From the NCBI RefSeq assembly GCF_026241195.1, contig NZ_JAPFQO010000006.1, positions 310,001 to 374,000 on the forward strand: a stretch of DNA of 64,000 nt, written 5' to 3'. The first letter of the stretch is position 1. Each line of letters starts with the position of its first letter. Positions 17,778-27,070 of the stretch are shown here, piece by piece. Origin of the DNA: Pontibacter anaerobius. Its GTDB lineage: Bacteria > Bacteroidota > Bacteroidia > Cytophagales > Hymenobacteraceae. The notes beneath the pieces are model-generated. The model saw only the letters and a program-made list of their open reading frames with translations. It made no database searches and was not told the DNA's origin. A program made the position numbers and the translations under genes.

Positions 17778-18965
17778 ATGAAAAAAAAGAACTGGAGCGT
17801 ATTGCTCGGTGCCGCTTTCCTGATGGCCACCTCCGCCGTCGGTCCCGGCTTCCTGACCCAGACTACTGTTTTCACCCAGCAACTGGCGGCCAGTTTCGGC
17901 TTCGTCATACTGATCTCGATTATATTGGATATTGGGGTGCAGCTGAACGTTTGGCGCGTAATTGCGGTGTCGGAGCGGCGGGCGCAGGATATTGCCAACC
18001 TGGTACTGCCGGGGCTGGGCGCGTTTATCTCTTTCTTGATCGTGCTGGGTGGCTTGGCCTTTAACATCGGAAACGTGGGCGGCGCGGGCCTCGGATTTAA
18101 TGTGCTGTTCGGCATTTCCCCGGAAACGGGTGCTATGTTGGCTGCTGCCATCGCCATCGCTGTTTTCCTGGTGCGGGAGGCCGGCAAGGTGATGGACCGC
18201 TTTGCGCAGGTGATGGGTTTTTTGATGATCCTGCTGATCGTGTACGTGGCCTTTACCTCTGCACCGCCCGTGGGGGAGGCCGTGGCAAAAACGTTCCTGC
18301 CTGACGAGGTGGACGTACTCGCGATCATCACGCTGGTGGGCGGCACGGTGGGAGGCTATATTACCTTTGCCGGAGGCCACCGCCTGCTCGATGCCGGCGT
18401 GAAAGGAAAGGAATCAATTCCAGAGGTTACCACGAGTGCGGTGTCCGGCATTACCGTGGCATCAGTTATACGGGTGTTCCTGTTTCTGGCGGCGCTGGGC
18501 GTGGTGAGCAAGGGGCTGGAACTGGATGCGGCAAATCCGCCGGCCTCTGTTTTCAGGCTGGCCGCAGGTGAGGTTGGTTATAAGCTTTTTGGCGTGGTGA
18601 TGCTCTCGGCAGCCGTTACCTCAGTTATCGGCTCGGCGTATACTTCTGTCTCCTTTTTGAAGTCCTTCAGCGGCACTATCCGCAGGAATGAGAACTGGGT
18701 GATCATCGGGTTTATACTTGTCTCCACCGCCATTTTCGTTACCATTGGCCAGCCTGTGCGCCTGCTTATACTTGCCGGCGCCCTCAACGGACTCATCCTG
18801 CCGCTAACGCTGGGCGTTATACTTTACGCGGCTTACAAGCCAGCCATCATGGGCGACTACCGTCACCCGCCGCTGCTCACCATTTTCGGGGTGCTGGTGG
18901 TGCTGATAATGGCCTACCTTGGTGGCTATACCTTACTGCAGCAATTGCCGAAGTTGTTTGGGTGA
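17778..18965 (+). CDS. NRAMP-like membrane transporter (YcsG type)
   Basis: 395 residues with about ten to eleven membrane helices. The first segment reads ATSAVGPGFLTQTTVFTQQ, like the NRAMP helix 1 that holds the metal ligands, but the DPGN metal-binding sequence of true NRAMP proteins is not present. The protein resembles YcsG, which lies beside YcsF (PxpA) in Bacillus. Here it directly follows pxpBCA, which suggests that it carries 5-oxoproline or a related compound rather than metal. That is inference. Confidence 0.8.
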   Translation: MKKKNWSVLLGAAFLMATSAVGPGFLTQTTVFTQQLAASFGFVILISIILDIGVQLNVWRVIAVSERRAQDIANLVLPGLGAFISFLIVLGGLAFNIGNVGGAGLGFNVLFGISPETGAMLAAAIAIAVFLVREAGKVMDRFAQVMGFLMILLIVYVAFTSAPPVGEAVAKTFLPDEVDVLAIITLVGGTVGGYITFAGGHRLLDAGVKGKESIPEVTTSAVSGITVASVIRVFLFLAALGVVSKGLELDAANPPASVFRLAAGEVGYKLFGVVMLSAAVTSVIGSAYTSVSFLKSFSGTIRRNENWVIIGFILVSTAIFVTIGQPVRLLILAGALNGLILPLTLGVILYAAYKPAIMGDYRHPPLLTIFGVLVVLIMAYLGGYTLLQQLPKLFG

Positions 18966-18991
18966 GTTGATCAAAGTGGAATAATATGGGC

Positions 18992-19039
18992 AAAGCAGGC
19001 TACGGGAAAACTGTCATCAGTTTTCCCGTAGCCTGCTTT
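18992..19039 (+). terminator. very long perfect hairpin after the 5-oxoprolinase operon
   Basis: Two arms of 22 bases (18992-19013 and 19018-19039) are perfect reverse complements around the loop TCAT. It begins 27 bases after the transporter stop and is followed by a T/A-rich run holding two TATACTT heptamers. It should end the operon; the length is unusual. Confidence 0.8.
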
Positions 19040-19188
19040 ATACTTTATACTTCATCGAGAGTAAAAATGTATACTTTGGCAAGTATAAAGACCTGCCCGC
19101 GCCAGCATGCGTGTGAGGCGTGCACCCTCTGTCCGCGGTTTTTAAAATCAAGCACTAATAAATCACGCTTCAGCTCGTAAACCAAAAT

Positions 19189-19947
19189 ATGAGCGAACAG
19201 CCAGAACATGCGGCTACCTTCCATTTCCACGGAGCCCTGAATGACTTCCTGCACAAACGCCGTAGAGGCCAACCTATACATTATACTTTCCGTGGTACGC
19301 CGGCCGTTAAAGATTCCATAGAGGCACTGGGAGTTCCGCACCCGGAGGTGGATGTGGTGCTGGTGAATGAGAAACCGACGCCGTTTTCGTGTCAGTTGCA
19401 GTCAGGCGATGTGGTGGAGGCATACCCGGTGGAGGAGGGGAGAACCTGGCCTGCAGGTTATACTTTTGAAGAGCAAAACCCGCCCCCGACCCGTTTTGTA
19501 TTGGATGTGCACCTGGGCACCCTGGCTAAAAGTATGCGCATACTCGGCCTGGACACCTACTACGAAACCGACCTTTCCGATAGCGCCATCGCGGGAATTG
19601 CCGCATCCCAGCAGCGGGTGGTGCTAACACGGGATATTGGCCTGCTTAAACAAAAAAGTATAACATGGGGCTATTGGCTACGCTCGCAACAGACGGAGGA
19701 GCAGTTGGAAGAAGTGATTCGGCGCTACCACCTGTACAAAAGCTTTCGCCCGTTTGAGCGCTGCCTGGCCTGCAATGTGCCGGTGCAGGAGGTAAGCAAG
19801 CAGGAGGTGCTTGAGCATTTGCCACCCAAAACTCAGCGGTACTTCCATGAGTTCTACCGTTGCCCCTCTTGCCAACGGATATACTGGAAAGGCTCCCATT
19901 ATGAGCGCATGCAGCAATACATAGCCAGAATCAGGGGCAACCGCTGA
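19189..19947 (+). CDS. Mut7-C RNase domain protein with N-terminal ubiquitin-like domain
   Basis: 252 residues. Residues 1-85 resemble the Mut7-C-associated ubiquitin/ThiS-like fold (FHGALNDFLHKRRRG ... VVLVNEKPTPFSCQLQSGD). Residues 100-250 form a Mut7-C domain, a PIN-like RNase fold, with DVHLGTLAKSMRILGLDT and RVVLTRDIGLL, where aspartates would bind metal, and a zinc ribbon made by CLACNVP and YRCPSCQRIYWKGSH. The activity is predicted to be RNA cleavage; the target is unknown. It is a lone gene downstream of a strong terminator with four AAGTATA-type heptamers clustered just upstream. Confidence 0.85.
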   Translation: MSEQPEHAATFHFHGALNDFLHKRRRGQPIHYTFRGTPAVKDSIEALGVPHPEVDVVLVNEKPTPFSCQLQSGDVVEAYPVEEGRTWPAGYTFEEQNPPPTRFVLDVHLGTLAKSMRILGLDTYYETDLSDSAIAGIAASQQRVVLTRDIGLLKQKSITWGYWLRSQQTEEQLEEVIRRYHLYKSFRPFERCLACNVPVQEVSKQEVLEHLPPKTQRYFHEFYRCPSCQRIYWKGSHYERMQQYIARIRGNR

Positions 19948-20008
19948 AGTATACCACAGGCAACCAATTTTGCAGCACCATGGTATTAGCAGCAAAGGCG
20001 CCTTGCCC

Positions 20009-20833
20009 ATGGAAAGTATAAAATCCTTTTTAGAAGTTGTGCACCCTGTTTTGGCGGCACTGCTGGCTACCACCTTTACCTGGTTGGTGACGGCACTGGG
20101 GGCGGGCATGGTTTTCTTCTTCCGGGAGCTGAACAGGGCCTGGCAGGATATTATGTTGGGCTTTACAGGTGGCGTGATGCTGGCAGCTAGTTTCTGGTCG
20201 CTGCTGAGCCCGGCCATAGAGTATTCGGAGAGGCTATACCCCGGTTGGAGTTGGATGCCCGCTGCTGTCGGCTTCCTGGCTGGCTCGCTCTTTATCTTCG
20301 GGCTGGATAAACTTGCGCCGCACCTGCACATCAACTTTGAGGAAAGCGAAACGGAGGGACTTAAAACTAATTGGCACCGCACCACGCTGCTCATACTTGC
20401 AATCACCATCCATAACATACCAGAGGGGCTGGCAGTGGGAGTACTTTTTGGGGCTTCTGCCAGTGGGGTAGAGGGAGTGGGTATCACTTCGGCCATCGTG
20501 CTGGCCTTTGGCATCGGACTGCAGAACTTCCCGGAAGGCTTTGCCGTGGCCATGCCCTTGCGGCGAATGGGCATTAGCCGTGGCAAGAGCTTTTGGTATG
20601 GGCAGCTGTCGGCGGTGGTGGAACCCGTGGCCGGGGTGCTGGGGGCAGCGGCGGTGGTATACATGCGCCCCATACTTCCCTATGCCCTCGCTTTCGCCGC
20701 CGGCGCCATGATCTATGTGGTAGTGGAGGAGGTGATCCCGGAGACGCAGCGGGACAAGTTTACGGACCAGGCCGTGCTGGGGCTCATCGTTGGATTCACG
20801 GTAATGATGGTGCTAGACGTTGCACTTGGCTAG
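20009..20833 (+). CDS. ZIP family metal transporter
   Basis: About 274 residues from the ATG at 20009; the frame is open from 19970 but MESIKSF is the better start. Eight predicted helices carry the ZIP signatures ITIHNIPEGLAVGVLFG (helix 4) and IGLQNFPEGFAVAMPLRRMG (helix 5), whose histidine, asparagine, proline and glutamate residues bind zinc or related divalent metals. A short acidic loop (HLHINFEESETEG) lies between helices 3 and 4. It resembles GufA/ZupT proteins. The next 566 bases hold no gene. Confidence 0.9.
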   Translation: MESIKSFLEVVHPVLAALLATTFTWLVTALGAGMVFFFRELNRAWQDIMLGFTGGVMLAASFWSLLSPAIEYSERLYPGWSWMPAAVGFLAGSLFIFGLDKLAPHLHINFEESETEGLKTNWHRTTLLILAITIHNIPEGLAVGVLFGASASGVEGVGITSAIVLAFGIGLQNFPEGFAVAMPLRRMGISRGKSFWYGQLSAVVEPVAGVLGAAAVVYMRPILPYALAFAAGAMIYVVVEEVIPETQRDKFTDQAVLGLIVGFTVMMVLDVALG

Positions 20834-21399
20834 TTACTGCAGAAAATAAAACCTTTTAGCACATATTTGTCCAGATACCAGCCAGCCAAAGCCTCTTAAA
20901 TATTGTTTTCACCACCTCCTGTTCTAATTCTTTCTGCGCTTTAGTAAGCTTGTTCCGCTCAGGCAAAGGCACCCATTCTTTGTATTTACAGCACAAAGCT
21001 CACCCTTACCACAGTTTAAAACCTATCTTTTTATCTACTCAATTGTACTGATGCGAAAAAAGCCATGCATACCTCGGCGCGCAATGGTTTACTTAAAAGA
21101 TAAATAGAACCTCCTTAAAATTGTACTTTATATAGTAAGGGTAATTGAGTGAGTGCTTCTTTATCTGTTGTTAGCTATGCTGAGAGCATGTTTTTAAGAT
21201 AGCGTTCAGTTTGCTAGGTTAGCTGCTGAAACGTCTAAAAATCAAATTATTTGCTGTGTTATGGGGTATGGCTAACCTGTGTATCAACACTATTGTTGGG
21301 AGGCTAAAAATCGATGTAAATGCGATAAATTTTCTCGAAGATTGTTATGGAATATAAAATATTATATATCTTCATGCCTTAATATCAACCTAACTAAAA
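20834..21399. other. 566-base AT-rich gene-free stretch before susC
   Basis: No convincing gene is seen. A 46-codon open frame on the minus strand (20996 to 20856, TTG start) reads KYKEWVPLPERNKLTKAQKE and so looks mildly protein-like, but I do not recognise it. The last 100 bases are very AT-rich and should hold the promoter of the SusC/D pair, although no clean TAnnTTTG box is visible. There is no AAGTATA heptamer. Confidence 0.5.
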
Positions 21400-24300
21400 A
21401 TGAAAAACTATTTACGATGTATTTTGTGGGGGCTATGTATGCTCCTGCTACATGCAGAAGGTTTTGCTCAGGGCAAAACCGTAAGTGGCACGGTAACATC
21501 AGCAGAAGACAAGATTGAGCTTCCGGGTGTTTCTGTGACGGTTAAAGGCAAGCAGCGCGGTTCTGTAACCGATGCCGCTGGTCGTTATACGCTCAATAAT
21601 GTAGAGCCAAACGATGTGCTGGTTTTCTCCTTTATTGGTATGAAGCGGGCAGAGCGCACGGTAGGCAATGCCTCCACAATTGACGTTGCCCTGAAAACCG
21701 ATTCTGAGACACTGGATGAGGTCGTGGTAACGGCCTTTGGTGTGGAGCAGGAGAAACGCGCTTTAGGGTATTCTGTTCAGGAGTTGAAGACCAGAGATCT
21801 TACCGAGACCCAGCAGGCCAATATTGTAAACGCCATGCAGGGTAAGGTCGCGGGTGTACAGATCACGAATTCTGGTGGAGCACCAGGAGCTTCTGCCGTC
21901 ATGATGATTCGCGGAGGTACATCACTGAGTGGTAATAACCAGCCACTTTATGTGGTTGATGGAATCCCTGTAGACAATACAACTGCTGTAGGACAGGGGG
22001 GATTGGCAGCAGGAACAGCTCCTGCCTCGAACCGCGCCATTGATATAAACCCAGAGGATATTGCCAGCATTACCGTTCTGAAAGGGCCATCTGCAGCAGC
22101 GTTGTATGGTCTGCGAGCCGCAGAAGGTGTAGTGGTAATTACCACCAAAAAAGGGACAGCTGGCAAAGCAAAAATTAACTACTCTAATACTTTCTCATTT
22201 GACAAAGTGAACAGGCTGCCTGAATTCCAGTCTGTGTACAAACAAGGAGAACAAGGCGACTTCGATTCGGCAGCAATGGGCTCATGGGGGCCAACTTTTG
22301 AACCAGGTGAAACGAAGTATGATAACCTGGAAAGTATGTTCAAGTCTGCATTTACACAGAAGCATGATTTGTCTGTAAGCGGAGGTAACGACCGTTCTAG
22401 TTTCTATGCGTCTGCCTCTCATTTTGACCAAGGTGGTATCGTTGAAAATACGGAGCTAGAGCGTAACTCATTCCGCTTATCAGCTGATACAAAAGTCGGA
22501 GAGAAATTAAAGATTGGCGGTACAGCCAACTATACAAAAACTGGGAGAGCCTATGTGTCACAGGGTAGCGCCAGCGGAGTGATGGGAGCTGTATATTGGC
22601 CCCTTAACGATGATATGAGCAACTACCTCAATCCAGATGGCACACAACGCACTATTGGTGTTAATGATAACCCGCATTGGGGTGTTCGTAACAAGCCTAT
22701 CACCAGTGATGTAGACCGCATCATGGCTGTTGGTACCGTGATTTACGACCCTTTTGATTTTCTGAACGTGACTTACCGCTTAGGTACTGATTACTACACA
22801 GACAATTTTAACAGTGTTCGTATGCCTGGAACCACTGCTGTAGGTGAGGAAAGAGGGGCTATCTCTGAATCTACCACAAATAACCAAATCTCAACCTCTA
22901 CTTTATTGGTGACAGGTAAGCAGTCATTTGGCGATTTTAACACTAGCCTGACATTAGGGCATAATGCAGAAGACTCCCGCCGTCAAACTGCAACATGGTA
23001 CGGTCGAAACTTTATTGCTCCGGATTTCGCAAGTATAAACAATGTAGTTCAAACAGACCGAACAATTTCGCATGCCGTATCGCAGCGCAGAATAGTGGGT
23101 GTTTTCGGAGACCTTAACCTGGACTGGAAAGGAATTGCCTTCCTGAGCTTCCGTGGTAGGAATGACTGGTCTTCTACATTGCCAGTGAACTCGCGCTCCT
23201 TCTTCTACCCATCAGTGAGTACCTCTCTCGTTGTGACCGATTTACTGGAGGATATGGGTGCTATTTCAGCTGGTAGCGTACTTTCGTTCGCTAAAATCAG
23301 GGCATCCTGGGCCAGAGTAGGTAAAGATGCGCCTCCTCATGTGCTGGCAACCACTCTTGCAACAGCTACCAACAGTTTTACGATCGCCCCTCGTGGCTTC
23401 ATCTCTAACGCAAACGATTACTATGGTAACCCTGCACTAAAGCCTGAGTTTACAAACTCTATTGAGGTAGGTGCCGATGTACGTTTCTTCCGCAACAGGC
23501 TTGGACTGGACTTTACCTACTATAAAACTAGTACGGATGAACAGATTCTTGGTACCCGTACACCTCCTTCTTCCGGAGCTTTCCTGGCATACTTGAATGG
23601 TGGCCGAATCGATAATGAAGGGGTAGAACTGATGTTGAACACACAACCAATCACGAATGATATGTTTACCTGGCAACTCGACTTCAACATCGCCAAGAAC
23701 AAGGCTACTGTAAAAGACTTACCAGGCACTCTTGATCGCGTAGAACTTTCTGATGCATGGGTAGCAGGCTCTGTTGCCCAGGGTGCTGCCTTCTTAGGAG
23801 GATCCCTGTTCGGAATAAATGGTAATGTTTGGAAGCGTAACGAAGAAGGTCAACTGCTCCTTAATGATGAAGGATATCCACAGGTACAGTCTACACTCCA
23901 GTACATCGGTGATAGAAACCCAGATTGGACAGGTGGTATCACAAACACATTTAGCTACAATAACCTGTCGCTATCCTTCCTGTGGGATATTCGAGTAGGA
24001 GGTGATATCTATAATGCTACCGAAAACACTTTGGTGCGCTCTGGTCTGAGCACGAAAACGCTGGATAGGGGCCAGACTAAAGTATTCGAGGGTGTCATAG
24101 AGTCAACTGGTGAGCCTAACACCCAAAGTGTAGTGCTGGATCAGGACTACTACCAAACTATCTATCCTTTCCAGGGCTATGACTTTGTGGAAGATGGTAG
24201 CTGGTTAAGAATGCGCTACATCACATTGTCCTATAATCTGCCAAATGTACTTCTTGGGAGAACTCCGATTAGCGGCTTGCAGGTGTTTGCAACCGGACGT

Positions 24301-24450
24301 AACCTGATTCTAATCACAGACTACTCAGGTGTGGATCCTGAGGTGTCAGGAAGTGGTGCGGGTGTTGGTGGCTCTGGGTCATTTGGTTTCGATAACCTTG
24401 GCGTTCCTGCAACCCGTGGTTTCGATATTGGTTTAAAATTAACCCTGTAA
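21400..24450 (+). CDS. SusC/RagA family TonB-dependent outer-membrane transporter
   Basis: 1016 residues. A signal peptide (to about residue 24, ending EGFAQG) is followed by a carboxypeptidase-like beta domain (SGTVTSAEDKIELPGVSVTV), then a plug with MMIRGGTSLSGNNQPLYVVDGIPV split by the usual SusC sequence, then a 22-strand barrel ending in LGVPATRGFDIGLKLTL. No long N-terminal signalling domain is present. It should work with the SusD-like lipoprotein next to it to import a glycan or peptide. No degrading enzyme or sigma/anti-sigma pair is directly attached; the nearest downstream genes are cell-wall hydrolases. The codon style is more AT-rich than its flanks and holds only one AAGTATA heptamer. 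Confidence 0.93.
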   Translation: MKNYLRCILWGLCMLLLHAEGFAQGKTVSGTVTSAEDKIELPGVSVTVKGKQRGSVTDAAGRYTLNNVEPNDVLVFSFIGMKRAERTVGNASTIDVALKTDSETLDEVVVTAFGVEQEKRALGYSVQELKTRDLTETQQANIVNAMQGKVAGVQITNSGGAPGASAVMMIRGGTSLSGNNQPLYVVDGIPVDNTTAVGQGGLAAGTAPASNRAIDINPEDIASITVLKGPSAAALYGLRAAEGVVVITTKKGTAGKAKINYSNTFSFDKVNRLPEFQSVYKQGEQGDFDSAAMGSWGPTFEPGETKYDNLESMFKSAFTQKHDLSVSGGNDRSSFYASASHFDQGGIVENTELERNSFRLSADTKVGEKLKIGGTANYTKTGRAYVSQGSASGVMGAVYWPLNDDMSNYLNPDGTQRTIGVNDNPHWGVRNKPITSDVDRIMAVGTVIYDPFDFLNVTYRLGTDYYTDNFNSVRMPGTTAVGEERGAISESTTNNQISTSTLLVTGKQSFGDFNTSLTLGHNAEDSRRQTATWYGRNFIAPDFASINNVVQTDRTISHAVSQRRIVGVFGDLNLDWKGIAFLSFRGRNDWSSTLPVNSRSFFYPSVSTSLVVTDLLEDMGAISAGSVLSFAKIRASWARVGKDAPPHVLATTLATATNSFTIAPRGFISNANDYYGNPALKPEFTNSIEVGADVRFFRNRLGLDFTYYKTSTDEQILGTRTPPSSGAFLAYLNGGRIDNEGVELMLNTQPITNDMFTWQLDFNIAKNKATVKDLPGTLDRVELSDAWVAGSVAQGAAFLGGSLFGINGNVWKRNEEGQLLLNDEGYPQVQSTLQYIGDRNPDWTGGITNTFSYNNLSLSFLWDIRVGGDIYNATENTLVRSGLSTKTLDRGQTKVFEGVIESTGEPNTQSVVLDQDYYQTIYPFQGYDFVEDGSWLRMRYITLSYNLPNVLLGRTPISGLQVFATGRNLILITDYSGVDPEVSGSGAGVGGSGSFGFDNLGVPATRGFDIGLKLTL

Positions 24451-24463
24451 ACTGTACTTCATC

Positions 24464-26032
24464 ATGATAAATAGATTTTCAAAAATAAAGCTGTTTTTAA
24501 TTGCTTCCACAGTGCTATTCAATACTTCATGTGAAGATTATTTGGATATAAATGATGACCCTAACCTTCCTACCTCAGTACCGGCTCATAGCCGTCTGGT
24601 AGGTGCAATTACAACCACCAACGGGTCAGCCATGTGGAGAGGGTCGAGAGAAGTTGCTGCTGTAACGCAGTATGCCTCAACAGCTCTTACAACTGGTTCT
24701 AACAGAAACGCTGAGACATGGAGGTTTACAGCAAGCTATTTCTTCTGGCAGAATGCCTATGTCTTCACAATGCCGAACAGTGTAGATTTGATTGTACTGG
24801 GCGAGAAAGAAGGTAACCCTCACTTTGTGGGTGCCGGTAAAACACTTCTGGCGTTGAACCTGGGGATGCTGACGGATCAGTATGGAGCTATTGTGGTAGA
24901 TGATTACTATGATGGTAACTCCCAGATTAACCTTACACCAACATTTAACAAGCAGGAGGAAGTATACCAGCGCATCCAGCAATTGTTGGATGAAGCCATT
25001 ATTGCTTTCGATAATCCTAAAAATAAAACACCACTGAATTTTAGTGGTGGAGATATTATGTATCAGGGTGATGTAGACAAATGGCGCCGTTTTGCCTGGT
25101 CGTTAAAGGCAAGGTACATGAACCATCTTTCAAAGAAAAGTAGCCTGTATGATGCACAGAAAATTATAGAAGCAGCTCAGAATGGTTTTAATGCAGATGG
25201 CATGGATGCTGAATTTGCTTACTTAGAAGGAGGGCAGCAGACTGACGAAAACCCTTGGTATAGCTGGGGTGGTTTTACCAATGCTAACCCAGTAAATAAC
25301 CGCTATTTTACATGGTCTCAGTTTTTTGTAAGCCTTCTGCAAAACCTGCCTGTAACAGAAGCTGACTACCAGGATCCACGCATTAGCCGTATTATGCAAC
25401 CGGCTCCATCTGATGGAGAATACCGTGGTCTGAAATCAGGTTTAGGTCTGGCCGGAGGCCAGGGAGGAACTGGTCAGTTTACCGATGTAGAAGACTATGG
25501 GCAGTTCAAAAACAGTGGTTTCTATACGAGAGCGACTTCCCCGTTCCCGTTCATTACTTATTCAGAAGTAAAGCTGATAGAGGCAGAAGCCCGTTTACGT
25601 TCCAATGATGCGTCTGGAGCACTTGCAGCCTACGAAGAAGGTGTAAAAGCCAACATGCGCAAATTGGGGGTCCCTGCTGCTGAAATCAATGCCTATTGGG
25701 CAGCGCAGTTAGAGAATGGTGTGGTTGACCACTTTAATAATCTCACAAATGGCCTGAGCCATATTATGCGCCAGAAGTATATCACACAGACTCTGAACCC
25801 AGAGACATGGGTAGATATGCGTCGTATGGATTACAGCCAGGAGATTTATGGTCCTTACTTGCAGCGCCCTGCTAATATTAATACAGTAGTGTTCAATGCC
25901 AATGATCCAAATCAATGGATACAGGCCATGATTTACGAAACTAATGAGCAGAACAGAAATGGTGACCAGATAGGTGACAACTCAGCACAGTACCGCTTAC
26001 TGACCCCTTTATGGTGGAATACACCAGAATAA
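24464..26032 (+). CDS. SusD/RagB family nutrient-binding lipoprotein
   Basis: 522 residues beginning MINRFSKIKLFLIASTVLFN with a lipobox ending TSC, then EDYLDINDDPN, the start typical of the SusD-like family 2. It is the lid of the SusC barrel and starts 14 bases after susC. The C-terminal region includes YITQTLNPETWVDMRRMDYSQEIY, conserved in the family. The ligand is unknown. Together with susC it forms a two-gene operon closed by the terminator at 26056-26088. Confidence 0.93.
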   Translation: MINRFSKIKLFLIASTVLFNTSCEDYLDINDDPNLPTSVPAHSRLVGAITTTNGSAMWRGSREVAAVTQYASTALTTGSNRNAETWRFTASYFFWQNAYVFTMPNSVDLIVLGEKEGNPHFVGAGKTLLALNLGMLTDQYGAIVVDDYYDGNSQINLTPTFNKQEEVYQRIQQLLDEAIIAFDNPKNKTPLNFSGGDIMYQGDVDKWRRFAWSLKARYMNHLSKKSSLYDAQKIIEAAQNGFNADGMDAEFAYLEGGQQTDENPWYSWGGFTNANPVNNRYFTWSQFFVSLLQNLPVTEADYQDPRISRIMQPAPSDGEYRGLKSGLGLAGGQGGTGQFTDVEDYGQFKNSGFYTRATSPFPFITYSEVKLIEAEARLRSNDASGALAAYEEGVKANMRKLGVPAAEINAYWAAQLENGVVDHFNNLTNGLSHIMRQKYITQTLNPETWVDMRRMDYSQEIYGPYLQRPANINTVVFNANDPNQWIQAMIYETNEQNRNGDQIGDNSAQYRLLTPLWWNTPE

Positions 26033-26055
26033 TCAGAAACTGATTCCAGATTTAG

Positions 26056-26088
26056 AGGTCCTCCTGAAAGGGAGGACTTTCTTTTTTT
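26056..26088 (+). terminator. intrinsic terminator after susD
   Basis: Stem AGGTCCTCC / GGAGGACTT (26056-26064 and 26071-26079, one G-T pair) around the loop TGAAAG, followed by a T-rich run to 26088. It ends 13 bases before the next gene. Confidence 0.8.
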
Positions 26089-26101
26089 GCTAAATTGAAG
26101 T

Positions 26102-27022
26102 ATGAAGAAGCTTTCACTTTTTAGTATCGTGTTGCTTATGCTAAGTATGTGTATAAGTGCAGATGCACAAACCTCTGCCCATAAGGTGTTGCGGCAGCAT
26201 ACGGAGAAACAGCTAAGTGAAATTATTGGCCATTCGCCAGCTGTCACCGGACTTGTGGCTGTTGATCTTACTACCGGAGATACCTTTTCTTTTAATGCGG
26301 ATGTGATTTTTCCGCAGGCAAGCGCTATTAAAATCCCTATCCTGATGAGCGTGTATAAGCAGGCGCACGAGGGCAAATTCACCCTCTCAGATAGCAGGAA
26401 AGTGGAAAGGGCTGACGTAGTGGGCGGAACTGGGATTTTGAAAGACCTAGCGGATACTCCCTCCATGAGTATTCGTGACCTGGGCGTGCTGATGATAAGC
26501 CTGAGCGATAACACAGCCACTAACTCACTTATCGAGCTGGTAAGTATGCAGGAGATAAATGCCATGCTACGCTCAGTGGGCGCAAAGAAAACAATAGTTC
26601 AGCGTAAGATGATTAACTCGGCTGCTTCTGGCAGAGGCGAGGAAAACCTGTCTACACCGGCCGATGCTGCTCATATTCTGCAATTATTATACAGAGGCGA
26701 GTTTATCAATAAAGCTTCCTCAGATGAGTTCATGTTCATTCTAAAGAAAACAGACCGGCAGACAAGCCGATTGGCTGTTGGATTACCGGGCGATGTGCCA
26801 ATTGCTTTTAAGCCAGGTGTCCTTAACGGTGTGTCTACCGAATGGGCCATTGTGCTGCTGCCCGAGCGGCCTTATGCTGTTGCTGTAATGGAGAGTTTTA
26901 AAGTGAAGGGGCAGTCACAAAACACCGTGGAAGAGCTATCGGAAGTGCTGTATCAATACTTCTGGCGGACAGGCAATGCCACCCGCTACGGTACTTACGT
27001 GGACCCGAAGCATATCAAGTAA
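26102..27022 (+). CDS. class A beta-lactamase-like serine hydrolase
   Basis: 306 residues with a signal peptide ending at about ISADAQ. The first motif is SAIK (S74, K77), the second SDNTATN. The third motif, normally KTG, reads KPG in AFKPGVLNGV. The omega-loop region (INSAASGRGEENLSTPADAA) lacks the standard ExxLN motif containing the catalytic glutamate of true class A enzymes. So this is likely a periplasmic serine hydrolase of the class A fold that may not give resistance; it could act on peptidoglycan-derived peptides. It is followed within 50 bases by an amidase. Confidence 0.8.
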   Translation: MKKLSLFSIVLLMLSMCISADAQTSAHKVLRQHTEKQLSEIIGHSPAVTGLVAVDLTTGDTFSFNADVIFPQASAIKIPILMSVYKQAHEGKFTLSDSRKVERADVVGGTGILKDLADTPSMSIRDLGVLMISLSDNTATNSLIELVSMQEINAMLRSVGAKKTIVQRKMINSAASGRGEENLSTPADAAHILQLLYRGEFINKASSDEFMFILKKTDRQTSRLAVGLPGDVPIAFKPGVLNGVSTEWAIVLLPERPYAVAVMESFKVKGQSQNTVEELSEVLYQYFWRTGNATRYGTYVDPKHIK

Positions 27023-27070
27023 GCAGAGAAGTCTGCTCCTTTAATTTTATACTTTGAACCTGGACCTTCT

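Noticed and set aside
18986-19180. 64-codon frame after the NRAMP-like gene
   Set aside because: Most of its first part is the terminator hairpin; no motif is visible.
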